A DNA stretch of 64,000 nt, taken from positions 48,515 through 112,514 of the forward strand of contig JAKOGI010002400.1 of assembly GCA_029747015.1 (NCBI GenBank), in the 5' to 3' direction. The stretch comes from Carnegiea gigantea. Taxonomy: Eukaryota > Streptophyta > Magnoliopsida > Caryophyllales > Cactaceae. A program made the position numbers and the translations under genes. The notes beneath the pieces are model-generated. The model did no database searches. It was given only the letters and a program-made list of their open reading frames with translations, and was not told the DNA's origin. Below, piece by piece: positions 13,701-24,513 of this stretch; position 1 is the stretch's first letter, and each line of letters opens with the position of its first letter.

Positions 13701-14735
13701 TTTATGTACAGAATTCACATTGATTCTCAATTTCAGGCATGAAACAACCAATTGATTCGAACCTAAGCATGGATAACTTATTTCTTGTCATTTCTAACGA
13801 ATTTAACAAGCCCTAACTTCACATGCAACATCAAACTGCTGAAAATTAACTTCGAAAATAGTAATAACTTAGGAGGCGAGAACACCCACCTAGAATCGCT
13901 TCATTACCCACTAAATTGGTAGCAATTCACGCCCAAAATTCCCTTGAACTCGTCCCAGGCTCGGCTACTCCCAGAACCCAGAACCCTAGCTTCGATCTAG
14001 TGGTGTTTTTGGTTGATTTTGGCCAGAAATTATCACCCAATGTATAGAGGAGGCTGGGATGGTGGTGGGTCGTCGGTTTCCGGCCGGTGGACGGCCGGTT
14101 TTGGGCGCGTAGACGCGTGGGTGTGAGGCTGTGCGAAGTGGCAGCGTTTGGTGGTCGAATGGGGCAGTGGGGACGCGTGGTGTGGAGCTCCCCTTCACCG
14201 GTGACGCTTGCCGACCGGTGACGCGTGCCCACCGGCGACGTCGCCAGGTGTCTGGCCGGCGAGGGGGAGGGAGAGAGAGAGAGAGGCGATTAGAGAGAGA
14301 GAGAGGGAGAGCAGAGAGCGAGAAGGAGACGGGAGGGGTCGGGGTCTCGGGCTTCTCAGGCACGGCGTGCCCCCTCCCTTCCCTTTTTGTTTTATTTTTC
14401 TTTTTTTTTTGGCTCAATTAACATCATTCTACTAAACTCCGGTCCCGTACTCGCTAATGGCTAGGCTAAACCTGAACTGAAACGACCCACAATGAACATT
14501 TCGATTTAAACTTTGGGAATCGGCCGAGTAAAACGAAAAATGATTATAAAAACTTAGTTTAGCGTTGATTCAAAGGTTTTATAAATAAGTAACATCGATA
14601 ATAACGTTAATCAAATAATCGTTCTTTTTAATGAATTTAATCGTTAAAAACTCACACAGTTACTAAAAATACAATTTTATAACGTAAAAGCAAGACAGGC
14701 AACTTAACGTAAAAATAACTAAGGTGGGTCTTACA
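10732..14735 (-). repeat. LARD-like element, 5' LTR (right copy)
   Basis: 4004-bp terminal repeat matching 3821-7907. It lacks about 55 bp near 12267 and about 27 bp near 12591 that the left copy has. The GC/GA island recurs at about 13990-14390. It ends exactly where the AT microsatellite resumes. Confidence 0.9.
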
Positions 14736-16185
<1,450 letters not shown>

Positions 16186-16779
16186 CTCATTTTTTGCAAA
16201 GCATTGCATGTATAAAAATGTTGAATCAATATGCATTCTATGAAGATGTAATTGCCACATCCAGGATGTGGCTCCATAGTAGAAAGCAAGCCATATACCT
16301 AATAAGGATCAAGGAATTATAGTACGTTAGCCCACAGCACAAAATTGAACTAGTTAACTGTCATGCAAGAAGGTATGATTTATCTATCACATATTGGTAT
16401 TCTACATGGATCCCGATCCAGAAATATATGACAAAAAGGAGACAGATCAGCAAAGATGGTTGGAAGAAAGCAGTTTTCCTCTAGAAATGTATGACTGATC
16501 CAAATAGTCAGATGTATTAACATCTTTATATGTCTGAATCTTTCCTAGCTCGACTCAGTGCTCATTCCACTTCTTTTGTACATAGCCTCTGTTCTCTCAA
16601 TTAGTGCGTATTGCCAACAGAAGTTGCAAAACTCAAGGATGCCTTAGCCCTAATCATTTGATCTTTCATTCGCCCCACCTTATCATCTCTAACCCTCTAT
16701 GTCTGCGTGTGAATCTTGAACATGTGGAACCAGTGGAACACGAGTAGCCTGAACTCCATGTTCATGTTGACTTAAACTT
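16186..16779. other. Unassigned sequence upstream of pararetroviral remnant
   Basis: No gene can be supported. The last part may belong to the decayed pararetroviral polyprotein upstream of the reverse transcriptase, but stops and frame changes make this uncertain. Confidence 0.35.
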
Positions 16780-16809
16780 TGATCTGAGTGACCCTGGCGT
16801 AAGCACCGA

Positions 16810-17580
16810 ACAAATTGTCGAACAACAAGAAAAATTATGCAAAGAGCTCTACTTTAATAATTCACTAAAATTTTGGGACAAAGATAAGACATTTTAGAAA
16901 AATGACTTTGTTAAATCCCAGTACTATTATTCAAGTCAAACAAATGATGTATACACCAGGATATCCAAGAATTTGATAAACAAATTAAAGGACTTCTGGA
17001 TAAAGGATAAATCAGGAATAGCAAGAGTCCTCACACCAGTCCCGCTTTCATGGTAAGAAATTATGCTGATGAAAAGAGAGGAAAAGCAAGAATGGTAATG
17101 AATTATAAAAAGCTTAATAATAATATGGTTTTTGATGGTTATTATGTTCCTAGCAAAACCGTCCTTTTTCATAGAATTCAAAGAGCCTCTTGGTTCTCAA
17201 AAATGGACTATAAAAGCGGCTATTGGCAGATAAAAATGCATGAGAAAAGTATTCCTCTAACTGTATTTAGTGCTCCATAAGGACATTATGAATAACTAGT
17301 AATGCCATTTGATCTTAAAAATACACCTTAAATATTCCAAAGAAGGATGAATAACATCTTTAGAGATCTTAATCACCGTTGCCTAATTTACATTGATGAT
17401 ATCCTTGTATTTTTCAAAGTCATAGAATAGCACAAAGACGATGTCCTACCTGTCACCCAAAGATGCATTGATCATGGTATTATACTTGGAAAGAACAAGT
17501 GCATTTATGCTGAATAAGAAATTGACTTCTTAGGTATAGAGATAAAACTAGACAAATCATCCTGCAAAAGCATATTCTAG
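16810..17580 (+). pseudogene. Pararetroviral reverse transcriptase (broken)
   Basis: Reverse transcriptase would copy the pregenomic RNA into DNA. From about 16966 one frame can be followed to about 17570, with an uninterrupted stretch at 17050-17277. Visible family motifs are the KMDYKSGYWQIK block (about 17203-17238), an altered version of the MPFGL-NAP block (about 17302-17328), and the catalytic YIDD (17389-17400), which is intact. The frame is broken by stops at 17008, 17278, 17293, 17329, 17428 and 17515. Several sit where the family usually has Gln, and 17293 sits at a usual Trp. A frame change near 16960 separates the upstream linker, and another near 17570 leads into RNase H. The upstream KELYFNNSLKFWDKDK tract is probably the protease-RT linker. 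Confidence 0.8.
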
Positions 17581-18180
17581 AAAAATACAAAATTTTTCTG
17601 AAAAGATTGAAGATAGGAAACAGCTAGAAAGGTTTCTTGGATGTCTCACCTATACTTCATATTTCATTAAAGATTTATCTAAACTCATAAAGCCATTGTA
17701 ACAGAAACTCAATAAAGAAGTAAGCTGGACATGGACAACTAATGACACAAATATTATTTAAAACTTCAAAAAGATGTGTAAAAATCTTCATATTCTTAAT
17801 TTGCCTAATGAAGGGGATGATTTAGTTCTTAAGACAGATGCTAGTAATGAGAATTGGAGTGCAGTACCCAAAATCAAAGAGGGCGAAAAATTCTGCAAAT
17901 ATTGATGTGGAAGTTTTAACCAGGTAGAATGTAACTATCCTGCGATGGAAAAAGAAATCCTTTTAGTCATAAGGGGAATTGAAAAGTTCTTAATCTTTTT
18001 ATCCCCAAAACCTTTTCTTATTCAAACTAATTATGCAGGAATACTTGGTTTTATGAGAAGAATTTATCAAATATATAAGCACAAGGGGGACTCATGTGTT
18101 AGCACTTATGGCTTAATCAGTTTTCTTCTCTATTGAACATATATAGGAATCAAATAACTCTCTGGCAGACAGTTTAACTC
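17570..18180 (+). pseudogene. Pararetroviral RNase H region (broken)
   Basis: This continues the polymerase in the next frame (+2). Blocks recognisable for the family are the connection-domain stretch RFLGCLTYTSYFIKDLSK (about 17630-17683), the RNase H LKTDASNENW (17829-17858) and NYPAMEKEIL (about 17933-17962). The first catalytic Asp of RNase H (in TDAS) is retained. Stops interrupt it at 17699, 17759 and 17903. The SLADSLTREL motif that closes the domain (about 18159-18188) lies in yet another frame, so a further indel occurred between about 18060 and 18150. It would have degraded RNA during minus-strand DNA synthesis and is not functional now. Confidence 0.75.
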
Positions 18181-18186
18181 GAGAAC

Positions 18187-19302
18187 TTGCCAATGGTGAT
18201 CACTAGAGCAGAACTCCTGCCAGAAAAGGAGGAAATCCATAACGAAATACCATTACTACTAGAACGGTTTCCTCTTTCTAGTAAAGTCCTCATTGATAAT
18301 TTAGAATTCCATACAAAAGCTAGACCACGTTTTGGTCTACTATCTTCTGCCTTCCTAATAATCCAAAGATTTTCCCATCTACAGTTACAAGGTAATTACC
18401 TAAGGTGTCCTTATGATATCCGAGAAAACATAAGTTCTCATGTTCAAGAAAAATGGTTCAATAAGTGGTATATGGCCTGCATTGATTATTATCATCATTA
18501 TTCCTATAATATTTGGGAGTTTTGGAGTACAAAGATCTACTTTCTCGATAAGTTTGGAGTTGGTGGTGTTAGTTTGCTACCAAATACAATCTCTCCAAAT
18601 GACCCTGTCATTAAACCTGGGAAGACGGGACGATACTTTACTTTTCGGAAATCCCAGATCCAAAGTTCTCATTTTTCTCAAACCTAACTAAATTTCAGCA
18701 ATTGCATGTTCAGAAGGATCCATTGGATTCTAACATCTCCTAACGGTCCAACAAAAATTCCATTTAACAGATGCCTATATTTGGAGACACATTGTGCGTT
18801 AATCGAATATGAAAATGAAAAAGCCAAACCAGCCCATTATCTTGTTTAGATCATTGATTACGACGATCTCTATGATCAACAAGAAGAATTATTTTTGGGA
18901 CGATGAGAATTAGTTATTGATCCTGCTTTAGCAAGAGCCACCAGTTTTTACAACATTTATCATCAAATTTAGGCATTAATCGAATAAGGAAAAACGCTAA
19001 TGCATTGCAGAAACACTACTTTCACCTATGATAATGAGTTTAGAGAATACATAAAGGGGGAGGGAGCGGTTTTAGAAGATATCTTTGATTATCTGTTTGA
19101 TCTTGGAGTTGAAAAATTCTTATCAAAAAAAGGAAAGAAATATCTTCTTAAATTATTTGAGAAATGGGATCTGTAACATCTTCAATTTGATAAATATTTT
19201 GATGATTATTTAGATAATGATGGTTTGGAAGATATAATTGGAGATGAAGGCATGTGGAATCTCAATAATGATGACTAGTCTTATAATCCTTAAAAGCTCT
19301 GA
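18187..19302 (+). pseudogene. Pararetroviral C-terminal region of unknown function (broken)
   Basis: A single frame can be followed for 372 codons downstream of RNase H. It is fully open at 18187-18687, then interrupted by stops at 18688, 18847, 18904, 18970, 18985, 19174, 19276, 19291 and 19300. The N-terminal half is aromatic (KWFNKWYMACIDYYHHY, YNIWEFWSTKIYFLDKFG). The C-terminal half is acidic, with FDDYLDNDGLEDIIGDEG near the end. In typical caulimoviruses the polymerase ends soon after RNase H, so this extension is unusual or a separate ORF (an inclusion-body or transactivator-type protein would be one guess). The frame is conserved between stops, which argues it was once translated. 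I do not recognise a domain. Confidence 0.6.
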
Positions 19303-19363
19303 AAAGAGGTTGCTCCATTATTGTACTATTTTAACAAGTGTCAAGTCTCTAAAATAAAGCAAT

Positions 19364-19440
19364 TTACTGTAGCCATGTGAATGTACTGTAGCCATGTGAA
19401 AAATCAGTGTATACTGTAGCCAATAGAGCATCCTATATAC
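19364..19440 (+). promoter_or_regulatory. Pararetroviral promoter: repeated ACTGTAGCCA motif and TATA box
   Basis: TACTGTAGCCATGTGAA occurs at 19365-19381 and 19384-19400, with a shorter third copy at 19412-19422. A TATATA box follows at 19434-19439. Clustered short repeats just upstream of a TATA box are typical of caulimovirid pregenomic RNA promoters. No function for this particular motif is known to me. Confidence 0.55.
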
Positions 19441-19618
19441 TCCCATCCCATCTATGAAGGGAAAGGTCGAGTGCTGAGAAGAGACACGGTCATTTGAGCA
19501 TTCCTAAGCAAAGGAGAAGTTGGGATGGTCTATTTCTCTATGAGCAAACATCTCTAATGATCCTAGCTTAAATCTCTCTACAATCTTTCCATTGTAGTAT
19601 TTCCATTTTCAAGCTTTC

Positions 19619-19624
19619 AATAAA
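19619..19624 (+). terminator. Polyadenylation signal of pararetroviral remnant
   Basis: AATAAA lies about 185 bases downstream of the TATA box. In caulimoviruses the RNA runs past the signal once and ends at it on the second pass, giving a terminal redundancy of about this size (about 180 nt in cauliflower mosaic virus). The equivalent signal in the second copy is at 29214-29219. Confidence 0.6.
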
Positions 19625-19863
19625 AGAAGTTTCTCAGTAGGGAACATCATTCAATTGAACCTTATGTCTTAAATATTATAATGTCTTAATTAAAGTCTCA
19701 CTATCCTTTAAAAATATATAAAACTTGATTAGTAACTACCGTACGAGGTAGGAAATGAAACAGATTTGTGCTGTGCCTGATCTAAGGAAGGTGGGGTTGG
19801 GATTGGCAATCTCTGTAAACCGAAAGTTAGAGAAACGTCGGAGTTCAGCGCCGACTAAGTTTA

Positions 19864-19871
19864 GGTATCAG
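19864..19871 (+). other. Partial tRNA-Met primer site of pararetroviral remnant
   Basis: GGTATCAG matches eight bases of the plant tRNA-Met primer site TGGTATCAGAGC, then diverges. Its position about 400 bases downstream of the inferred RNA start suits a caulimovirid leader. The short match keeps this tentative. Confidence 0.4.
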
Positions 19872-20010
19872 TAGAAACTCTCTAGTTAAGCTTTAAGTAC
19901 TTTGCTAAGCATGGTGGGCTGTTAATCATAGAAAATATAATATTTATAATTTAAGTTGTAGATTATGATAACTAGTATTAGTAAAGTCATTATAAGACGT
20001 TTAAAGAAAA

Positions 20011-20669
20011 ATATAAGCTTAATTGTATTAAAAGTCCCAAAGATTGAAGTATTCACACTTATAACTCATTTTGGACAAAAATAGCAAATTCAGAAAGTTC
20101 AGGGACTAAGTTATAAAGAAAAACTTCGATCAGTAACTATTTCATAAAATATCGACCCCTGTTAATAGTTTATCCAAAATAGTAGGTACTTGAAAATACA
20201 TTCTAGAAAAGTTAACCCTAAAAATTATTTCCATAGAATCCAGGTACCCAGAGTTGCAAATTGCATCCTCGGGTGTAACGAAGAACACGATAGTCATTTA
20301 ATTCATCAATCATGCGTATGAAAGAGGCAATCAAAATGGTACTCAAATCACAAAGTAAATTCAACTTGCTTTCCTAAAGCAACAAGTGAAAGAGAAAATA
20401 CTAATTTATTCATCTGCACCGGAAAAGAGCTAGCCTGAAAGTGATTTAATTAAGTTTTGAGTAATATCATGTTATGCAAAAGAACTCAGGGGGTTGTGTG
20501 TGCTTTTTAAAAAAAATTTTTTTTTTTGATCGAAGGCTGTTTGAGTAGCTATTATTGAATAGAACTTAATATTTTTATGCATCAAGTATCCTTTCCTAGT
20601 GTCTGGCTTAGACAATTAAAATTATAGAACTTAATGGCTATTACAATAGATAAGCATTGTACTTAGATC
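20011..20669. other. Unassigned AT-rich sequence
   Basis: It may include more pararetroviral leader, since the second copy also loses similarity at this point. A homopolymer A/T junction sits at about 20509-20527. No gene seen. Confidence 0.4.
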
Positions 20670-21204
20670 TAGGGATGTATTCGACCGAGGAGAGCTCGAG
20701 CTAGGCTAAATTTGGCTTGGCTCGTTAAGTAACCGAGTCGAGTCCAAATAGCGGCCAAGTTTGGCCAAATCGGTTTGAGTTCAGCTTTGACTGAGCCAAG
20801 TTTAACTGAGCCAAGCTTGTGCTCAACCGAACCTTGACATGCTATAATTTTTTTTCCTTATATGATCAAATCTTCACGTGATTATTTAAAATGTATTTGA
20901 ACTTTAAAGAATTATGATGCTTGACTTTAGATAATGGCAAATCAGTAACATACTTTAAAGTCGAATTATCAATATCTAAATTATAATTACAACTATACGC
21001 ATTGTGGAAGTTGCTTCCAAAACAAATAAACGAGCTCACGAGTCAAGCCAAGCCTAACTACCCTGGGCTTGGGCTAATTGGCTCAATAAGCATGTGACCC
21101 GAGCTCAAGCCGAGCCAAGATTTTATCAAACCAAACCTCAGCTAAGCTTTGTCTAAGTTGAACCCGATGACTTGCCAAGCCGGCTTGCCTCATGAACAGC
21201 CCTG
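20670..21204. mobile_element. hAT-like MITE
   Basis: A 535-bp non-coding element whose two ends are imperfect inverted repeats: left TAGGGATGTATTCGACCGAG, right end read inward CAGGGCTGTTCATGAGGCAAG. Both flanks carry near-identical octamers, CTTAGATC (20062+600, i.e. 20662-20669) and CTTGGATC (21205-21212), the 8-bp duplication expected of hAT transposition. GAGC/CAAG-rich subterminal sequence on both sides and an AT-rich centre add support. No transposase is present, so it would have needed one in trans. Confidence 0.85.
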
Positions 21205-22347
21205 CTTGGATCATTACTGTAAAAGGAGAAAGTTACCAATATTTATTGGTTTATTTATTTCACAAGCCAAAAACACATTGGTAGAAATTAAAATAAAATG
21301 AAGTAGTCTTTAAACATACCTTATTTTGTCCAATTCTATAGTGAACTGGCTAAAACTCGCACGTTGCTTCAGAATTGATTTCAAATAAGCATGCATCACA
21401 TGAAAGTATCATCAAAATAATTGTTCAATTTATAATATTTAAATTACAATGAAAATGTCGTACAAATCGAGTTAAATGGAGCACAAAAAGACAAAAAAAG
21501 TATGATAAAACTATTGTATGCAAATTAGAATGTGACAGTTAAAAATGATCAAACTAACGATCCAACAACCACGGTTGAAAAGAAGAGCAATGGACACTAT
21601 AAATTACACCTCTTGGGGAGAAAAATGCAAACTTAAATACAACTTGTAATATAGAAATGTCATGAAAAACAAATGAATGAGTTATGTCTATGTTATTGAG
21701 ATTTTGTCATTCCTTTGAACGTTTAAGATTATAGATCACATTCAGAAAGTAAATCTAAATTGGAACAAGGCTTTTGCAAGTTCAATCTTTGCTATAGATG
21801 TTGGCTTGTGTCAGCCTTGGACACCATAATCTCTCATGAATGGGCTCCCACTACAAAACTCAAATCATAGGCTTAGACCAATCATTAAACTTCTCAATTT
21901 AGTTTACCTAAACTTTGGGAGAAGGGTGCCGACATTTAGCTTGGACACTTGTTCTCCCATATGAATCACTTAACTTTAATATGATACATCCTTGACGCCA
22001 TTAGTTCTTCATAGAAAGCAATGGCCTTGCTAATTGAGAATTTTAACAATATTGTAATCAACAAAATTCAAAATTCCAATAAAATTCACTGAAGAAGTAG
22101 GTTAGTGATCAGAGAGAAAAGTCATATCTTTTGTAAGCCTTGGAACTTAACAACTAGTGGAGTATACAAAAAAAATTCTCAAATATGATGTCTAAAATAA
22201 AAGATCCCAAGATTTCTATTTATGTATGTAGTAGATATACATATAGATAGATGAGAGCCCACTTTACCAATTGGTCAAGCGAAACACTAGAAGACATCCA
22301 CCATTTCCCTTTACTTATTAAGTCTCAATATCAAAATCACACTAGGA
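21205..22347. other. Unassigned AT-rich sequence
   Basis: About 1.1 kb between the MITE and the copia LTR. No open frame, repeat or RNA gene can be supported. Confidence 0.4.
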
Positions 22348-22570
22348 TGTTGAAGAAATATCAGAAGCAAGAATTGTATATTTTTTTGCTATTCCATTCG
22401 GCAATACATACAAGGTTTATAATAGAGAATTCCTTGCCCTAATACAACTTCAACTCTCAGCTATACCTAGCTTGGGGTACAAGGAACCGAAACCAATTAC
22501 AATTAAGAAACCTAATACAATTAGGAAAGTAAATACTACAAGTAAATAATACACAAATATGTCTTTAATA
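22348..22570 (-). repeat. Ty1/copia 3' LTR
   Basis: Starts TGTTGAAGAAATATCAG and ends TTTAATA. It matches 27833-28054 through the shared 'cattcggcaata' and 'cctagcttggg' blocks with moderate divergence. The expected terminal CA has become TA. The purine tract lies directly to its right. Confidence 0.88.
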
Positions 22571-22599
22571 CTCCCCCTCAAGTTGGAGCATGTGGATTA

Positions 22600-23770
22600 A
22601 CAATGTCCACCTTGCCTAATAGGACCTGGAACTATTGCTTCCCTAGGGCTTTGGTGAATATATCTGCTCGTTGGTACTTGGATGGTAAGTACTTAGGAAT
22701 TAATTTTCCCAAAAGTATGCATTCTCAGACAGAGTGACAATCGATTTCAATATGCTTAGTTCTCTCATGGAAAACTGGATTCCTTTCAATGTGTATAGCT
22801 GCTTGATTACCAAAGTACAGCTGTATTGGAACTATCATAAATATTCTAAGAGATGCATGGAAATATTTTATCCAAATCAATTCACTAGTTACTGTAGCCA
22901 TGACGAAATATTCTGCTTTAACTAAAGATTAGGAGACGATTATTTGCTTCCTTGTCTTCCACCATATTGGTGATCCTCCAAGAGTAATAAAATAACCCGT
23001 TAGAGAATGCCTGGCAATAGGGCATGCTTTTTAATTTGAGTTAAAGTATACACACAAATGTAAATCACAACCACTTCTCAAAAATAGTCCTCTCCCTGGG
23101 TAAGCTTTTATAGATCTTAGCACCCACTTAGCTGCCTCTATATGCTCCTCTTTAGGTGCTTGCATGAATTGAGATTGAATATGAACTACATGGTAAAGTT
23201 CTGGGCATGTGATAACTGCCCCACAAGTCTTCTATATTGGGTCAGATCACCAAAGGGTTTGCTATTAATTAGTGCAAGTTTATGATTTGTTTCCATAGGA
23301 AAATCAGTTGGCTTGGATCCCAGGAGCCACATTCATTTACTATCTCTAGAGCATATTCCTTTGACTTAGAAATAGCTCTTGCGAATTCTTGACAATTTCA
23401 ATGCCCAGGTAATATTTAAGAGGCGATAGATCTTTAATATATAAACAATCATTGAGATATGCCTTGAACTTGCTGAAGTATCTACATTGTTACCCATAAG
23501 CACAAGATCATCTACATAGACTAATGATGCCATGAACTAATCATCTTTTTTGTATGTGAATGATGAGTAGTCTGCATAAGATCAAGCAAATCCATATTCA
23601 AGAAGTTTTAATGATAATTCAGCATAACCATTGACAGGGGACTTATTTTAATCCATACAAATACTTTTGTAATCTGCATACTTTGTTGGAATGATTCATC
23701 CTGAAGCCAGGTGGTATAGCCATATATACTTCTTTATCACAATGTCTGTGTAAAAATGCATTGTTTAAGG
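22600..23770 (-). pseudogene. Ty1/copia reverse transcriptase C-part and RNase H (broken)
   Basis: On the - strand this stretch gives the NAFLH and [10 protein letters not shown] blocks (about 23695-23775), then the catalytic YVDDLVLMG (about 23490-23516) with both Asp residues kept. It continues to RNase H features, VKAEYFVMATVTSELIW (about 22840-22900) and NPVFHERTKHIEIDCHSV (about 22730-22785), close to the usual end of copia pol. The reading frame changes several times, so no product longer than about 60 residues could be made. The reverse transcriptase is separated from its N-terminal part by the insertion at about 23772-24513. Confidence 0.85.
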
Positions 23771-23771
23771 G

Positions 23772-24513
23772 TTCATCCAGTAAATTTTATTACAGGTGCC
23801 TAGCTCATGTGATATATTTTATATTTTTCTTAAGAGACTTTTTGAAAAGAAGATAGCATTATTATAAAATAGTAAACTATATTAAATTATCTTTTTGTCT
23901 GAGTGAGTAAATAAGATGCGAAGGGTAATTTAAACTGAATTGGACTAGAATGTCTTATAATAACTCTTATAGATTTTACATGTTGGGCTAATTAACACAC
24001 ATAGAAGTATACGCATATTAAATTGATAAAAACATAACATCTCTTAAATTTCGATGAATGAATAACAAAGTCAAATTAATTGTCGAACAACGAAAGAAAA
24101 TGAAAATATTATATAATCCCTATATGTTAAAACTTAACAATGAAGAAAATCAAAACTAAGTTATACACATACAATAAAAGGATCCAAAAAGATGAAAGGA
24201 AGTATTATATGACTTCGAGGGGAGGGGAGATGGGGGAGAATAATGTAGTAAAAGTAAATTGTGCAAGATGAGAATGGAGTACTAGAAATGGTAGATGAAC
24301 AGCAAGATAAAACATTATTTTTTAGGTGAAAACAATCACCTACCAAAGATTCAAATTGGCGAACTGTGTGAAAACACAATAGGATGGTCACATGGACGGC
24401 CAAGGCCGCTAGGCTAACTTCACTTTAATGACTCAAAACACTCTCATATATTAATTATAAATTTCATAGTGGGGGTTATGGCCCCCACCAGCCCCCCTTA
24501 AGTCCGCCTCTGA
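23772..24513. mobile_element. Insertion in copia reverse transcriptase, possible hAT-type non-autonomous element
   Basis: The copia reverse transcriptase runs HQMDVIN up to about 24514 and resumes NAFLH at about 23771, so roughly 740 bp in between is foreign. Read on the - strand the insert begins CAGAGGCGGACTTAAGG, followed by G-rich then C-rich sequence. This resembles the CAGAGGCGGA ends of many plant hAT-type elements. The other end is not a clean inverted repeat and no 8-bp duplication is preserved. No transposase frame is present. Confidence 0.55.

Larger units (their letters stand above)
3821..14735 (-). mobile_element. LARD-like non-autonomous LTR retrotransposon
   Basis: Two direct repeats of 4087 and 4004 bp (3821-7907, 10732-14735) flank a 2824-bp interior. 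Both repeats begin TGTAACAC and end GGGTCTTACA. Next to the right repeat is a 12-base match to the plant initiator tRNA-Met primer site (10716-10727, read on the - strand). Next to the left repeat is a purine tract (7908-7920, - strand). The element therefore reads right to left. Neither the LTRs nor the interior encode a recognisable gag, protease, integrase or reverse transcriptase. LARDs are defined by LTRs of about 4 kb or more around a few kb of non-coding interior, and this matches closely. TATAT flanks both sides, compatible with a 5-bp target duplication, though the host tract is itself (AT)n. Movement would need enzymes from an autonomous Ty3/gypsy relative. Confidence 0.88.
16780..20010 (+). 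mobile_element. Endogenous pararetrovirus (Caulimoviridae-like) remnant
   Basis: A block on the + strand has, in order, a reverse transcriptase of the caulimovirid type, RNase H, a long C-terminal coding remnant, and then a non-coding region with TATA box, AATAAA signal and a partial tRNA-Met primer site. There are no LTRs, integrase or gag zinc knuckle, which separates it from the Ty1/copia and Ty3/gypsy copies here. The order fits a linear copy of a circular pararetroviral genome joined to host DNA. The movement protein and coat protein region is not recognisable upstream, so the copy is partial. At least three frame changes and well over a dozen in-frame stops make it inactive. Confidence 0.8.

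Noticed and set aside
16966..19302. An alternative genetic code reading TAA/TAG as Gln in the pararetroviral region
   Set aside because: Frame changes are also present, the gypsy copies show the same Gln-to-stop changes next to intact Gln codons in copy A, and plants use the standard code. Mutational decay explains it.
22885..22905. ACTGTAGCCATGA, resembling the pararetroviral promoter motif
   Set aside because: It lies within the copia RNase H reading frame (antisense) and is best explained as coding sequence.
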